Assembly (NCBI GenBank): GCA_016210825.1
Contig: JACQTM010000092.1
Span: forward strand, 1-22,221
DNA: 22,221 bases
Reading direction: 5' to 3'
Origin: Hyphomicrobiales bacterium
GTDB lineage: Bacteria > Pseudomonadota > Alphaproteobacteria > Rhizobiales > Xanthobacteraceae
The notes beneath the pieces were generated by a model. The model searched no databases. It was not told where the DNA came from and saw nothing but the letters and a program-made list of their open reading frames with translations. Within the stretch, counting starts at the first letter, position 1, and each line of letters begins with the position of its first letter. Shown here piece after piece: positions 8,388 to 15,564 of this stretch. A program made the position numbers and the translations under genes.

Positions 8388-8417
8388 AGACCTCGGGCAT
8401 GTCTGGGGTCTTTTTTT
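8388..8417 (+). terminator. Possible rho-independent terminator
   Basis: AGACC (8388-8392) can pair with GGTCT (8407-8411), and a run of eight T follows directly. CAGAC (8387-8391) with GTCTG (8401-8405) is an alternative pairing. The T run is on the plus strand, so it would stop rightward transcription coming from the decayed transposase region and protect the convergent gene. The stem is short. Confidence 0.35.
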
Positions 8418-8437
8418 GTCGAACCGACGTGACAATT

Positions 8438-8653
8438 TTAACGCCGACGTGACGACGTTATCGTGAGACTTTCCGACAAGCTTGATCCCGCCGTTACGAC
8501 CATGACGTTGTGACATTGTGGGCACCGATAGGATCGCAGCTCTGATTGTGGTCCACGTTTGGGCTCTACCACAGCCAATTCCGCATTAGATCCACAATGC
8601 GTACAACGGACCGAACCTATAGGTTCCGGCCAGCGTGCTGGTACGTGTTTCAT
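8438..8653 (-). CDS. Small zinc-ribbon-like protein
   Basis: The frame encodes two CxxC knuckles, CTHC and CPQC, spaced by about 26 residues, as in a treble-clef or zinc-ribbon fold. It begins MKHVPARWPEPIGSV from the ATG at 8653 (71 residues). The same frame stays open upstream to a TTG at 8812, whose first residues (RYEIHVKGKLS) resemble the start of a different small-protein family, so the long version may be a fusion with a remnant. There is no ribosome site at 8653. It faces the + strand gene at 8846. Function unknown; zinc binding is inferred from the cysteines. Confidence 0.5.
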   Translation of the reverse strand: MKHVPARWPEPIGSVRCTHCGSNAELAVVEPKRGPQSELRSYRCPQCHNVMVVTAGSSLSESLTITSSRRR

Positions 8654-8845
8654 GCGCACTTGTCGCGTGAGTGAGGAAAGCGCGCATTGATGCGTATCAA
8701 TTGATCTGAGACAGAAGTGGACAACCGGACTTGCGCTCCATCGCATGACGTCGCTAAAAGGAATCTGGCTTAGTTTGCCCTTAACGTGAATTTCATACCT
8801 ATTGTGTTTCAATTCGATATTGCCCAGTCCTGATTGGTTCAGTGC

Positions 8846-9175
8846 ATGCCAAACGATGAACCGCTCCGAGCTATCAATTTCACCGTTATAAAGACAATCG
8901 GTGAATGGTTTGTCATGTTACCAGACAAGGCTCAAGTTGGACCGTACTGGAGCGCTGCCATCGCGTTGGAGGTAGCGGTCACGCACGCACTACTTGCGCG
9001 CCGCCAAGGCTTGGACGCGCAAGTGCTTGTCCGTGATGATTACGGTGGTACCCATAGGTGCATGATGATCGACGGGTGCGGCAGCCGCGGTCGCTGCGTC
9101 GTGTGCGAAAGTATGTGGCCTATGTCCCCGTGCCCACTGCGATGCCCGATCCGCTCTGATATTCACGCCGCGTGA
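8846..9175 (+). CDS. Small conserved-type protein with Cys-rich tail
   Basis: This 109-residue protein (from the ATG at 8846) starts with a beta-type region (INFTVIKTIGEWFVML) and continues with GPYWSAAIALEVAVTHALLARRQ, a layout like the small DUF2188-type domains of rhizobial genomes. It ends with a Cys-rich tail (CGSRGRCVVCESMW...CPLRCP). The upstream TTG at 8834 is less likely and neither start has a clear ribosome site. The gene diverges from the zinc-ribbon ORF. I assign no function. Confidence 0.5.
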   Translation: MPNDEPLRAINFTVIKTIGEWFVMLPDKAQVGPYWSAAIALEVAVTHALLARRQGLDAQVLVRDDYGGTHRCMMIDGCGSRGRCVVCESMWPMSPCPLRCPIRSDIHAA

Positions 9176-9475
9176 TATTGCTTCGGCTTATCATTGTAGA
9201 TTGTCCAAGTTCTTCGCTGCGTAGCCTACGCAGCTAGCATCATGAACGTCTTCCGGCGTTCACACCCGTGCGAGCGTCGATTCCAGCGGTCGAACGAATA
9301 AAAATTCGGACGTTCGGTAAACCTGCAAGCTACGATCCGTCGGCACGACCCGGATGGCGTGGGTAAATTTGCTATCGTGTTAATTTTATCATCAGCAGTC
9401 AGCAATGTTATGACGACATAGTACGACAATGACTGTGCGTAATGGTGTTGTATTTAAATTGTTCCATAATGGACG
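9176..9475. other. Non-coding stretch with one perfect palindrome
   Basis: I see no credible gene in this stretch. The short open frames here have neither ribosome sites nor recognisable protein features. The only clear structure is the 19-bp palindrome at 9216-9234. Confidence 0.5.
9216..9234. repeat. Perfect 9-bp inverted repeat with one-base centre
   Basis: GCTGCGTAG, one C, then CTACGCAGC form an exact palindrome. The single-base centre makes an RNA hairpin unlikely to use all pairs, so a DNA-level site for a dimeric regulator or recombinase is the simplest reading. It is 41 bp beyond the Cys-rich ORF and about 240 bp from the recombinase remnant. Confidence 0.5.
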
Positions 9476-9640
9476 TTACGCGAGGGCGAGCTCGCTCATC
9501 ATCGTGCGCTGCGTGGTCCAAGCTAGTGGAATTATTTTTAAATGTCTTAAGCGCAAACATTGCGGTTCATTGCCAGCGAGAATTGCGGCGGTGATAGCGG
9601 GCGCCAAGAACGCTAAACGAATGCCGTTGCGCAAAATTTT
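9476..9640 (-). pseudogene. Remnant of serine-recombinase C-terminus
   Basis: On the minus strand, the frame contains LAFLAPAITAAILAGNEP followed by PLAWTTQR. This resembles the conserved end of large serine site-specific recombinases of alphaproteobacteria (LAFLAPDIVEAIL...G.QP..L....L.....PL.W..QR). About 50 residues survive. The catalytic and DNA-binding domains are missing, no start is evident, and the frame before this block does not continue the family. It is a scar of an integrated element at the edge of the oxidoreductase region. Confidence 0.6.
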
Positions 9641-9643
9641 TGG

Positions 9644-9754
9644 ATGAACGTTGACCGCGCGCGTCTGACGTTCGGGCTCAGCCCGCTCGCTAAGATTGAC
9701 GAGATTTACGCCCACATCGCGCAGGATAATCAGGCGGCCGCTGCGGAATCCTGA
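9644..9754 (+). pseudogene. Truncated ParE/RelE-like toxin, first 36 residues
   Basis: An ATG opens a 36-residue frame containing LSPLAKIDEIYAHIAQDNQ and an Ala run, then a TGA. The pattern (L..L..I..Y....N..AA) is the N-terminal helix region of ParE/RelE-superfamily toxins, which are normally around 95 residues. The beta-sheet core and active-site residues are absent, so it cannot be functional. No antitoxin gene precedes it; the recombinase remnant lies there instead. Similarity is by pattern only. Confidence 0.5.
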
Positions 9755-9773
9755 ACAATTTTTCGACTGCGAT

Positions 9774-11126
9774 TTAGTGAACTGATGCAGGGTGGCGAGT
9801 TGCCGCCATCACTGTCAATTGCCGTAGGTAAGTGATTTTTTCGTCAACGGTTCGCTGGATATGGGCGATCTGCTCCTCACTCAGATGGCGATACTTGCCG
9901 ATCATCTTGAGGTAGTCGGCAACCGGCTCCGGCCGGTCAACCGGATGGGTGAAGCGCAGCCCGTTTTCCGGATCGTACTCCCATAGCGCAACGAAGTTGG
10001 TGCGCACCTGCATCCGGCACACCTCGGTGGTTATCCCGGAGGGGAAGCGCCAGCCGGTTGGACAAGGCGCGTGGACATGGAGATAGGCCATGCCGGTCTT
10101 GGCGACTTTGATCGCCTTCTCCAGCTTGGCGTAATAGTCTTCCAGGAACGCGGTCGAGGCGGTCGCGACGTAGGAACAATTGTGCATCGTCATGATTATC
10201 GGCAAGTTTTTGGCCTCGGTGCGCTTGCCCTGCATTTGCCCACCAACCGGCGTGGTCGAGGTCCACGAACCGTAGGGCGTCACGCCGGACGACTGCATGC
10301 CGGTGTTCATGTAGCCTTCGTTATCGACGCAGATGAACAAGATCGGATCGTTACGCTCGGCCGCGCCGGAGACCGATTGGAATCCGGCATCGGAGGTGCC
10401 GCCGTCACCCGCCAGCGCGATGGCCGTGACATCGCGCCCGACGCGGTTGTACTGCATCTTCACGCCGGCCAGCATAGTGGCGGTGTTGGTCAAGAGTGAA
10501 TGAAAGATCGGAACCTTTGCGCCGGTCTGCCCATTGTAGCCGACCGTCCCCATGCCGGGGATGCAGCCGGGCGGCGCGGCAACGACTGAGTCGGGCCCCA
10601 CCATGCGCATGGTGTGGCGGATCAAGAGCTCGGAGTTGCAGCCGTGACAGGCGGAGAGACCGCGGCAGAACATGTCCTCCTTGCCGGCATACGCATTGAA
10701 GATGCGCGCCGCGGTGCGATACTCGATCGCCTCGCTCGGACACACCTTCACGCAGGCCGGATCGCCATCACACAAATCGCATTTGGCGACGTGGCCGACT
10801 TTGGCTTCATAGACGATGCCGGCATATGCACAGCCGGCCGTGCACAATAGACAGTTGACGCATTTGCTCTCGGCCCAGTCGATGACTCCGGTATCGCCGT
10901 TTTTCGACAGCGCGCCGGATGGACAATTCATCACGCAAATCGGGTCGGCGCATTGCCGGCAAAGCGCGAGCTCGACGACCTCGCCGGCGGTCTTGGGAAG
11001 GATGTGGATGCGCGAATACGCTTGATCATCGGTATTCGCCTTGGCCTGCGCGCAGGCGGTCATGCAGTCGCCGCAGCCGTCGCAGCGGCTGGTATGGAAT
11101 TGCAGGGTGCTGAAACACTTGCCCAC
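9774..11126 (-). CDS. padI: Phenylglyoxylate dehydrogenase-type beta subunit (ferredoxin domain fused to TPP domain)
   Basis: The 450-residue protein joins two modules. Residues 1-135 hold four 4Fe-4S-type cysteine sets (C15-18-21-25, C56-59-64-68, C89-92-95-99, C116-119-125-129). From about 155 follows the thiamine-diphosphate domain of 2-oxoacid oxidoreductases, with CHGC (160-163), Cys188, GDGGTSDAGF (240-249) and DNEGYMNTG. This domain decarboxylates the 2-oxoacid, and electrons leave through the clusters. The start is GTG at 11126, with AGGGG seven bases upstream. It is the last gene of a five-gene minus-strand operon whose order matches padEFGHI. Phenylglyoxylate plus CoA and NAD+ to benzoyl-CoA, CO2 and NADH is the known PadEFGHI reaction. 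Substrate here is inferred; a relative using another aryl or branched 2-oxoacid is possible. Confidence 0.8.
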   Translation of the reverse strand: MGKCFSTLQFHTSRCDGCGDCMTACAQAKANTDDQAYSRIHILPKTAGEVVELALCRQCADPICVMNCPSGALSKNGDTGVIDWAESKCVNCLLCTAGCAYAGIVYEAKVGHVAKCDLCDGDPACVKVCPSEAIEYRTAARIFNAYAGKEDMFCRGLSACHGCNSELLIRHTMRMVGPDSVVAAPPGCIPGMGTVGYNGQTGAKVPIFHSLLTNTATMLAGVKMQYNRVGRDVTAIALAGDGGTSDAGFQSVSGAAERNDPILFICVDNEGYMNTGMQSSGVTPYGSWTSTTPVGGQMQGKRTEAKNLPIIMTMHNCSYVATASTAFLEDYYAKLEKAIKVAKTGMAYLHVHAPCPTGWRFPSGITTEVCRMQVRTNFVALWEYDPENGLRFTHPVDRPEPVADYLKMIGKYRHLSEEQIAHIQRTVDEKITYLRQLTVMAATRHPASVH

Positions 11127-11135
11127 GGTGTGCCC

Positions 11136-12383
11136 CTAACGCCAGGTCTGCGACATCAATCGTCGCCCGGTCAGCTGTGGATTGGCGATGAACTCGGCCT
11201 TGACCGGCGACAGATCGGTGCCACGCAGAATGAGCTGCCACATAATGCCGGCATCGATGAAATCGTTGATCGTCGCGATACCAACCAGTTGCCCGTCCTT
11301 GAGAACGATGTGCCGGTAGACACCGTCGGCTTCGTTACCGCATTCTTCAATTTCGAACCCGCTGCCGGTACTGCCGCGGCCGACGGAAATCGCCTGTTGT
11401 CCGAAGAAACTATAGGTGTTGAGGGGCACGACGCCGGCAAAAGGTGTCACGCCTGCGTCATCGGCCATGCCTAACCCGGCGATGCGGCCTTGCCCGACCG
11501 CATTCGGTAGAATCCCGTTGATGACCTTGCCGCCCCAAAACCCGCGCGCCTGCGCCACGTCGCCGGCGGCCCAGATATTCGGCAGGTTCGTCCGCATCAA
11601 ATCGTCAACCAGAATACCGGTATCCACCTCTATGCCCGATCCGTTCAGAAATCCGATATTGGGCTTGACCCCGGTGCACAGCAGCAACAGATCGGCCGCG
11701 ATCGTTTGGCCATCCGCAAGCGTGGCGAGACAGCCGTCGCCCTTCCGCTCGACGCTACGCAGCGTTTGTCCCATCAACATGCTGATACCGTTGCGCGCGA
11801 AAGTGCGTTCAATGATCGCCGAGGCCCTAGGTTCGAAATAGCCTGCGAGTGCGTGCGACTGTAATTCGACCACGGTGACCGCAATATCGGCCTTGGCCAT
11901 GTTTTCGGCGGTGTGCATGCCGATCAGTCCGGCGCCCAATACAATCGCCGAGCGGGCTTGCCCCATCGCTTGCCGCAGATTGATGGCGTCATCCAAGGAC
12001 CGCAGCACATGAAACGGCACATCGGTCAGGCCGCGAACCGGTGGCAGCATGGGCGCAGCGCCGGTGGCGATCAGCAGCCGGTCGTACCGCCAGGTGTCGC
12101 CGGATGCCAGGCGTAAACTCGACTGCGCTGGATCGATCGAGACAACGGTCGCGCCGGGCACGAAGACGATCGCGTTATCGTTGAAATATGCCTGATCGCG
12201 CAGAACCACATTGTCGGGCTGCGAGCGTCCAGATACCACGTAAGGCAGAATGGTCGGCGAATAGGGAAGATGCGCGTCGCGCGTCAACAGCGTCAACGTG
12301 CCGTCGGCGTCAATGAGGCGGATCGCCGTTGCCGCCTCCAAGGCCGCATGGCTGCTGCCAACGATCATGTACTTGCTGCGCAT
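11136..12383 (-). CDS. padH: Phenylglyoxylate dehydrogenase-type FAD/NADH subunit (epsilon)
   Basis: This 415-residue flavoprotein belongs to the pyridine-nucleotide disulfide/NADH oxidoreductase fold. The N-terminal FAD motif reads YMIVGSSHAALEA, an unusual GxSHAA variant that I recall from PadH. The NAD-binding motif VLGAGLIGMHTAEN follows near residue 155, and the second FAD block IWAAGDVAQARGF near 275. The C-terminus MSQTWR also agrees with PadH as I remember it. Its job in PadEFGHI is to pass electrons from the iron-sulfur clusters to NAD+. I use the ATG at 12383 (GAGAG upstream) rather than 12404, which would overlap the alpha gene by 14 bp and has no ribosome site. The gap to alpha is 7 bp, and the beta gene starts 9 bp after this stop. 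Confidence 0.85.
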   Translation of the reverse strand: MRSKYMIVGSSHAALEAATAIRLIDADGTLTLLTRDAHLPYSPTILPYVVSGRSQPDNVVLRDQAYFNDNAIVFVPGATVVSIDPAQSSLRLASGDTWRYDRLLIATGAAPMLPPVRGLTDVPFHVLRSLDDAINLRQAMGQARSAIVLGAGLIGMHTAENMAKADIAVTVVELQSHALAGYFEPRASAIIERTFARNGISMLMGQTLRSVERKGDGCLATLADGQTIAADLLLLCTGVKPNIGFLNGSGIEVDTGILVDDLMRTNLPNIWAAGDVAQARGFWGGKVINGILPNAVGQGRIAGLGMADDAGVTPFAGVVPLNTYSFFGQQAISVGRGSTGSGFEIEECGNEADGVYRHIVLKDGQLVGIATINDFIDAGIMWQLILRGTDLSPVKAEFIANPQLTGRRLMSQTWR

Positions 12384-12390
12384 GGAACTC

Positions 12391-13632
12391 TCAATCGTTC
12401 TCATTCAGCCAGACCGGCTCGCTGGAGATGCGGCCCCATTCCGCCTCGCGCGTGAGCGCGATGGCGCGCGCAAAATGCTCGACGGTGATGTCGGCGCCGG
12501 CAAGACCGCCGATAAAGCTGATGGCCGGAATGGCTCTGCCGGTGTGGTAGATCGCTCCCAATGTGTCCTGATAGAGCGGGCCGCAATTCCAGCCAAAGCT
12601 CACCGAGCGATCGACGACGCCAATACGTTTCACCTTAGCGAGTGCGGCCACCATCGCTTCCAGCGGAAATGGCCGGAAGGTCTTGATCTTGATGAGACCG
12701 ACGGCTTCGCCTTTATCGCGGGCGATATCGATGGCATCCTTGGCGGCGCCGGTCATGCTGCCGATGGTGACAAGCGCATAATCGGCATCGTCGAGCCGAT
12801 ATTCCTCAACCAGCGGCGCGTGATAGCGACCGAACCGCTCGCCCCACGCGGCGTGCACCTCGCGGATGACCCGCAGTGCGTTCTGCATACCGCGGACTTG
12901 GCCCTTGCGATAACGCACGAAGTTGCGCGGGCCGGCACCACCAGCACCGCCGGTCAGCGGATCGACTCCCATCGGCCGCAATGGATCGAGCGCAATGTGC
13001 CAGTTGGTGTTCGGCGGACCGAGGAATTCATCGACGTCCTGCTGGTCCGGCACCTCGACTCGTGTGACGCCAAAGGAAAGATAATTACCGTCATGACAGA
13101 CATTGATCGGCAACATGACATCGCGATGCTCGGCGATCTTGTAGGCCATGACGGTGCTGTCGAGGATCTCCTGCACCGTTTCGCAATACATCTGAATCCA
13201 GCCGGCTTCGCGCACGACCATGGCGTCCTGTTGCCCGCCCCAGACGCATTGCGGGGTCAACAAATCTCGTGTGACCAGCGAGGCCACCATCGGCAGCCGC
13301 AAACCGGGCGTACGGACATAAGGTTCGAACATGAAGGCAAGCCCCGGTCCGCACGTTGCCGTGAAGGTCCGGCCGCCGGCCAAGGCCACGCCTTGCAATC
13401 CGCACATCACCGCATGTTCGCCTTCGACATTCATGAGATCGGCCTGCAAGCGGCCGTCGGCGATCATCTGCGAGAGGTGTTCCACCAAGGAGGATTGCGG
13501 GGTAATTGGATAAACGGCGACGACGTCCGGGCGCGCTAAGCCGACGCCGATGGCCGCCGCCTCGTTTCCTTCGCAGACCACGAAGCTCGGCTTATTGGAG
13601 GCGGAGCGAGATGTGTCGGTGACAGCGGTCAT
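12391..13632 (-). CDS. padG: Phenylglyoxylate dehydrogenase-type alpha subunit (2-oxoacid oxidoreductase domains I/II)
   Basis: The 413-residue protein is a pyruvate:ferredoxin oxidoreductase alpha-type subunit. It begins with a short polar leader, then EGNEAAAIGVGLARPDVVAVYPITPQS, the conserved YPITPxS motif where the family contacts thiamine diphosphate and substrate. EGEHAVMCGLQGVALAGGRTFTATCGPG follows. From about 290 comes the transketolase C-terminal-like domain (LVTIGSMTGAAKDAID, KIKTFRPFP). The ATG at 13632 overlaps the stop of the delta gene (ATGA). The sequence differs clearly from the alpha subunit of the second operon, including an insertion with GGAGGAG near 240. Known role: forms the active site with beta. 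Confidence 0.85.
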   Translation of the reverse strand: MTAVTDTSRSASNKPSFVVCEGNEAAAIGVGLARPDVVAVYPITPQSSLVEHLSQMIADGRLQADLMNVEGEHAVMCGLQGVALAGGRTFTATCGPGLAFMFEPYVRTPGLRLPMVASLVTRDLLTPQCVWGGQQDAMVVREAGWIQMYCETVQEILDSTVMAYKIAEHRDVMLPINVCHDGNYLSFGVTRVEVPDQQDVDEFLGPPNTNWHIALDPLRPMGVDPLTGGAGGAGPRNFVRYRKGQVRGMQNALRVIREVHAAWGERFGRYHAPLVEEYRLDDADYALVTIGSMTGAAKDAIDIARDKGEAVGLIKIKTFRPFPLEAMVAALAKVKRIGVVDRSVSFGWNCGPLYQDTLGAIYHTGRAIPAISFIGGLAGADITVEHFARAIALTREAEWGRISSEPVWLNEND

Positions 13633-13922
13633 CGACCCATCTCCTCAACCATAAGGATCGCCCGATGCGGACATTCCTGCGCGCACACTCCGCAGCCCTT
13701 GCACACTGCCAGATCGAAATCGAACCAACGCGGCTTCTCGACCACGCATTGCACCGGACAATAGAGCCAGCACAGTCCGCATTTGACGCACTTAAGACGA
13801 TCGATCAGCGGCCGCATGCTGCGCCAATCACCGGGCAGCATTCCACTCAGCACGGTGGCGATCGGCGCCAGATCGTCGGGAATGGTCGATACGTCGAAAA
13901 GATCACGCGACTGCCGCTGCAT
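13629..13922 (-). CDS. padF: Phenylglyoxylate dehydrogenase-type delta subunit (2x[4Fe-4S] ferredoxin)
   Basis: A 97-residue ferredoxin-type subunit with two classical cluster motifs, CVKCGLCWLYCPVQC and CKGCGVCAQECP, each followed by the partner cysteine of the other. It relays electrons between the beta clusters and the flavin subunit. Start at ATG 13922, with AAGAAGG about seven bases upstream; the TTG two codons before is less likely. It overlaps the end of the gamma gene by 20 bp and its own stop overlaps the alpha start, so translation of the three genes is tightly coupled. The N-terminal 40 residues before the first cysteine are longer than in PorD-type subunits, as expected for this branch. 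Confidence 0.85.
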   Translation of the reverse strand: MQRQSRDLFDVSTIPDDLAPIATVLSGMLPGDWRSMRPLIDRLKCVKCGLCWLYCPVQCVVEKPRWFDFDLAVCKGCGVCAQECPHRAILMVEEMGR

Positions 13923-14496
13923 GAGCAACCTTCTTCAAGTCGTGCACCTCAGTCTCGTTATAGCCGCGCTCGACCGCCGACAGGTTTTCGGTCAAACCGG
14001 CGTCGCGCAAATCTATTTGCTGGAACGCTTCCTTGAGCGCGGCGAGCGTCACCAACTCGGTTGTGCGCGCGAACGCGCCGAGCATGACCGCATTAGTTAC
14101 CGGCTTTCGATAGATCGAAAGCGCGATGCCAACCGCATCGCACAGGCCGGCGCACGAAACAGAATCTGGAAACTTGACTTCTTCTAGTTTTTCCTTCGTT
14201 GTGAGCACCACGGTGCCACCCAGCTTCATGCCGGAAAAAATATCGACCGTGCGCGGAACGGTGGCATCGATGCAGATAACGCAATCGGGAAGGTAGACGT
14301 TCGTCATCGCCCGGATCGGCTCGCTATCGAAGCGCAGAAAGGCTGCGACCGGCGCGCCGCGGCGTTCGAATCCAAACGAGGGAATTGCGACCGCATATTT
14401 ACCGTCGTCGATCAGCGCTTGCGCGAGAATCGAGCATGCCAGGACGGCACCTTGGCCGCCCCGCCCATGAATGCGCACCTCGTGCGTTTCGTGCAC
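13903..14496 (-). CDS. padE: Phenylglyoxylate dehydrogenase-type gamma subunit
   Basis: This 197-residue gamma subunit starts with the family signature RIHGRGGQGAVLACSILAQAL, followed by PSFGFERRGAPVAAFLRF and the central CIDATVPRTVDIFSG. The gamma domain of 2-oxoacid oxidoreductases binds CoA and closes the active site. Translation starts at a GTG (14496). The GGAGG site six bases before it is the best in the operon, so the GTG start is well supported. It is the first gene of the minus-strand five-gene operon. About 105 bp upstream is a perfect FNR/FixK palindrome. Confidence 0.87.
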   Translation of the reverse strand: MHETHEVRIHGRGGQGAVLACSILAQALIDDGKYAVAIPSFGFERRGAPVAAFLRFDSEPIRAMTNVYLPDCVICIDATVPRTVDIFSGMKLGGTVVLTTKEKLEEVKFPDSVSCAGLCDAVGIALSIYRKPVTNAVMLGAFARTTELVTLAALKEAFQQIDLRDAGLTENLSAVERGYNETEVHDLKKVAHAAAVA

Positions 14497-14594
14497 TAAC
14501 TTCCTCCGAAATTCACTGAAATCCCGTAGGTTCTTAAGTGTGCTTGGGCGCGCGATTAGATTGAAATTAAGCCCATGGTTCAGTCTGTAACGCT

Positions 14595-14608
14595 TTGATC
14601 TTGATCAA
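14595..14608 (-). promoter_or_regulatory. Perfect FNR/FixK box driving the padE-I-like operon
   Basis: TTGATCTTGATCAA is a full palindrome and an exact TTGAT-N4-ATCAA match. On the minus strand a TTAATT -10 candidate lies at 14570-14565, placing the box near -42 from a start point around 14558, the class II position for FNR, ANR and FixK activators. The leader to the GTG would be about 60 bases. Expression under low oxygen is therefore expected. Confidence 0.75.
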
Positions 14609-14647
14609 CCACCGCTCCTGACGCGATTTGCTTTAAACAGCGAGCGG

Positions 14648-15124
14648 TTGAAAATTGCTGGACAATCGCAAATATTATCAAGCTTATCTTACGGTGTGCG
14701 CGAGATTCGCGAAATCACGGTACTGACATTGCCGCACTCGACGCTCGCTGGAACTGACGTAACCCTTGTGTTCACGGCAAAGAATCGCAGCGACTGGGCA
14801 ATTGCTAATGTGAACGGCAATGCCACGGTCAATTTGACGCCCCATAAATCGGGGCCAACTGCGGGGATCATCATCTTCGGCGATCGCCGGATTCCTCCTG
14901 GCACATCGTTCAAGTTCAATGGTGGCGCATCACAATATTTCAGTGGCGCAATCTTCCTTCCCACAGCAACGATTAGCTTCTCCGGAGGAGCCACCACGAA
15001 CACGAGCTGCACCCAATTGATTGGTGACACGGTCACATTCGTGAGAAATGCCTCTCTCGCGATCAATTGCAACAACTACCAGACGAAGCCTTTCAGCCCA
15101 ATGATCATAAAACTGACGTCCTAG
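14648..15124 (+). pseudogene. Remnant of TadG-like pilus-assembly protein (C-terminal part)
   Basis: The 158-codon frame lacks an ATG start or ribosome site; it opens at a TTG. Its content is like the C-terminal region of TadE/TadG-like Flp-pilus proteins: LAGTDVTLVFTA, GNATVNLT, SGPTAGIIIFGDR, FNGGASQYFSGAIFLP and CTQLIGDTVTF, a low-complexity beta-rich arrangement. Full-length relatives have several hundred residues with an N-terminal TadE-type helix and a von Willebrand-like region, both missing here. No pilus genes surround it. I take it as a gene fragment left by a rearrangement between the two divergent operons. Confidence 0.6.
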
Positions 15125-15449
15125 GGAGATTGGGCGATGAAAGCCCAGCGTGGAGTCGAATCAGGTTGAAAGATAATGCACTGTTCTTTTTCGCCGTTTC
15201 AGCTTCCGGGCCGATAACAATTCTGCGCGAGCCTAGACAAACCTGCAATTACAAGCGGCGGTTAATTCAACACAACGACGTGGAATGTCGGCGTTTGGCA
15301 CCGAAGCGAAGTGCGGACACGTCAGCTATAAGGGCTGATCTCCGGTGGTGAGCGATCTTAACTGGAATCTCTCTGAACCGGCACTCATGACCCGTAGCGG
15401 TACCTCTGTGTGTACGAAAACACTATCCGCTTTGATGACATGTCAATAA
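15125..15449. other. Intergenic stretch, no gene seen
   Basis: Nothing here supports a protein gene. A short hairpin (TGGGC, seven-base loop, GCCCA) occurs near 15132-15148, just after the TadG remnant. The stretch around 15290-15345 resembles a sequence type that recurs in intergenic DNA of Bradyrhizobium-like genomes, but I hold that only from memory. Confidence 0.35.
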
Positions 15450-15463
15450 TTGACCTATCTCAA
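15450..15463 (+). promoter_or_regulatory. FNR/FixK-type box driving the second oxidoreductase operon
   Basis: TTGACCTATCTCAA has TTGA and TCAA half sites with the six-base spacer. A TATCTA -10 candidate at 15485-15490 begins 21 bases after the box, so the box centre falls about 41 bases before a start point near 15498. This is standard class II geometry. The gamma gene begins 67 bases further on. Confidence 0.65.
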
Positions 15464-15564
15464 GGCAGAATTTGCTCATCACTTTATCTACAGGTGTCAT
15501 TGCTGGCGACTGGTCGGTTCTGGCCGCTTGTTCAATGGTAATTTCAAGCGAGGACAATCCATCC

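Noticed and set aside
8236..9357. Thirteen-base direct repeat ACGACCCGGATGG at 8236-8248 and 9345-9357
   Set aside because: Flanks diverge at once and the sequence type is common in such intergenic DNA; too short to claim an attachment-site pair.
9226..9647. Two short frames, 9226-9429 minus and 9429-9647 plus
   Set aside because: No ribosome sites or recognisable content; the second is antisense to the recombinase remnant.
12298..13539. Long plus-strand open frame of 413 codons opposite the alpha subunit gene
   Set aside because: It is the antisense shadow of a well-conserved gene; composition is His/Arg/Asp-rich with no family motifs.
15432..15446. TTGA and TCAA half sites that look like another FNR box
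   Set aside because: The spacer is seven bases, not six, so it does not fit a dimer of this family; noted only as a possible decayed site.
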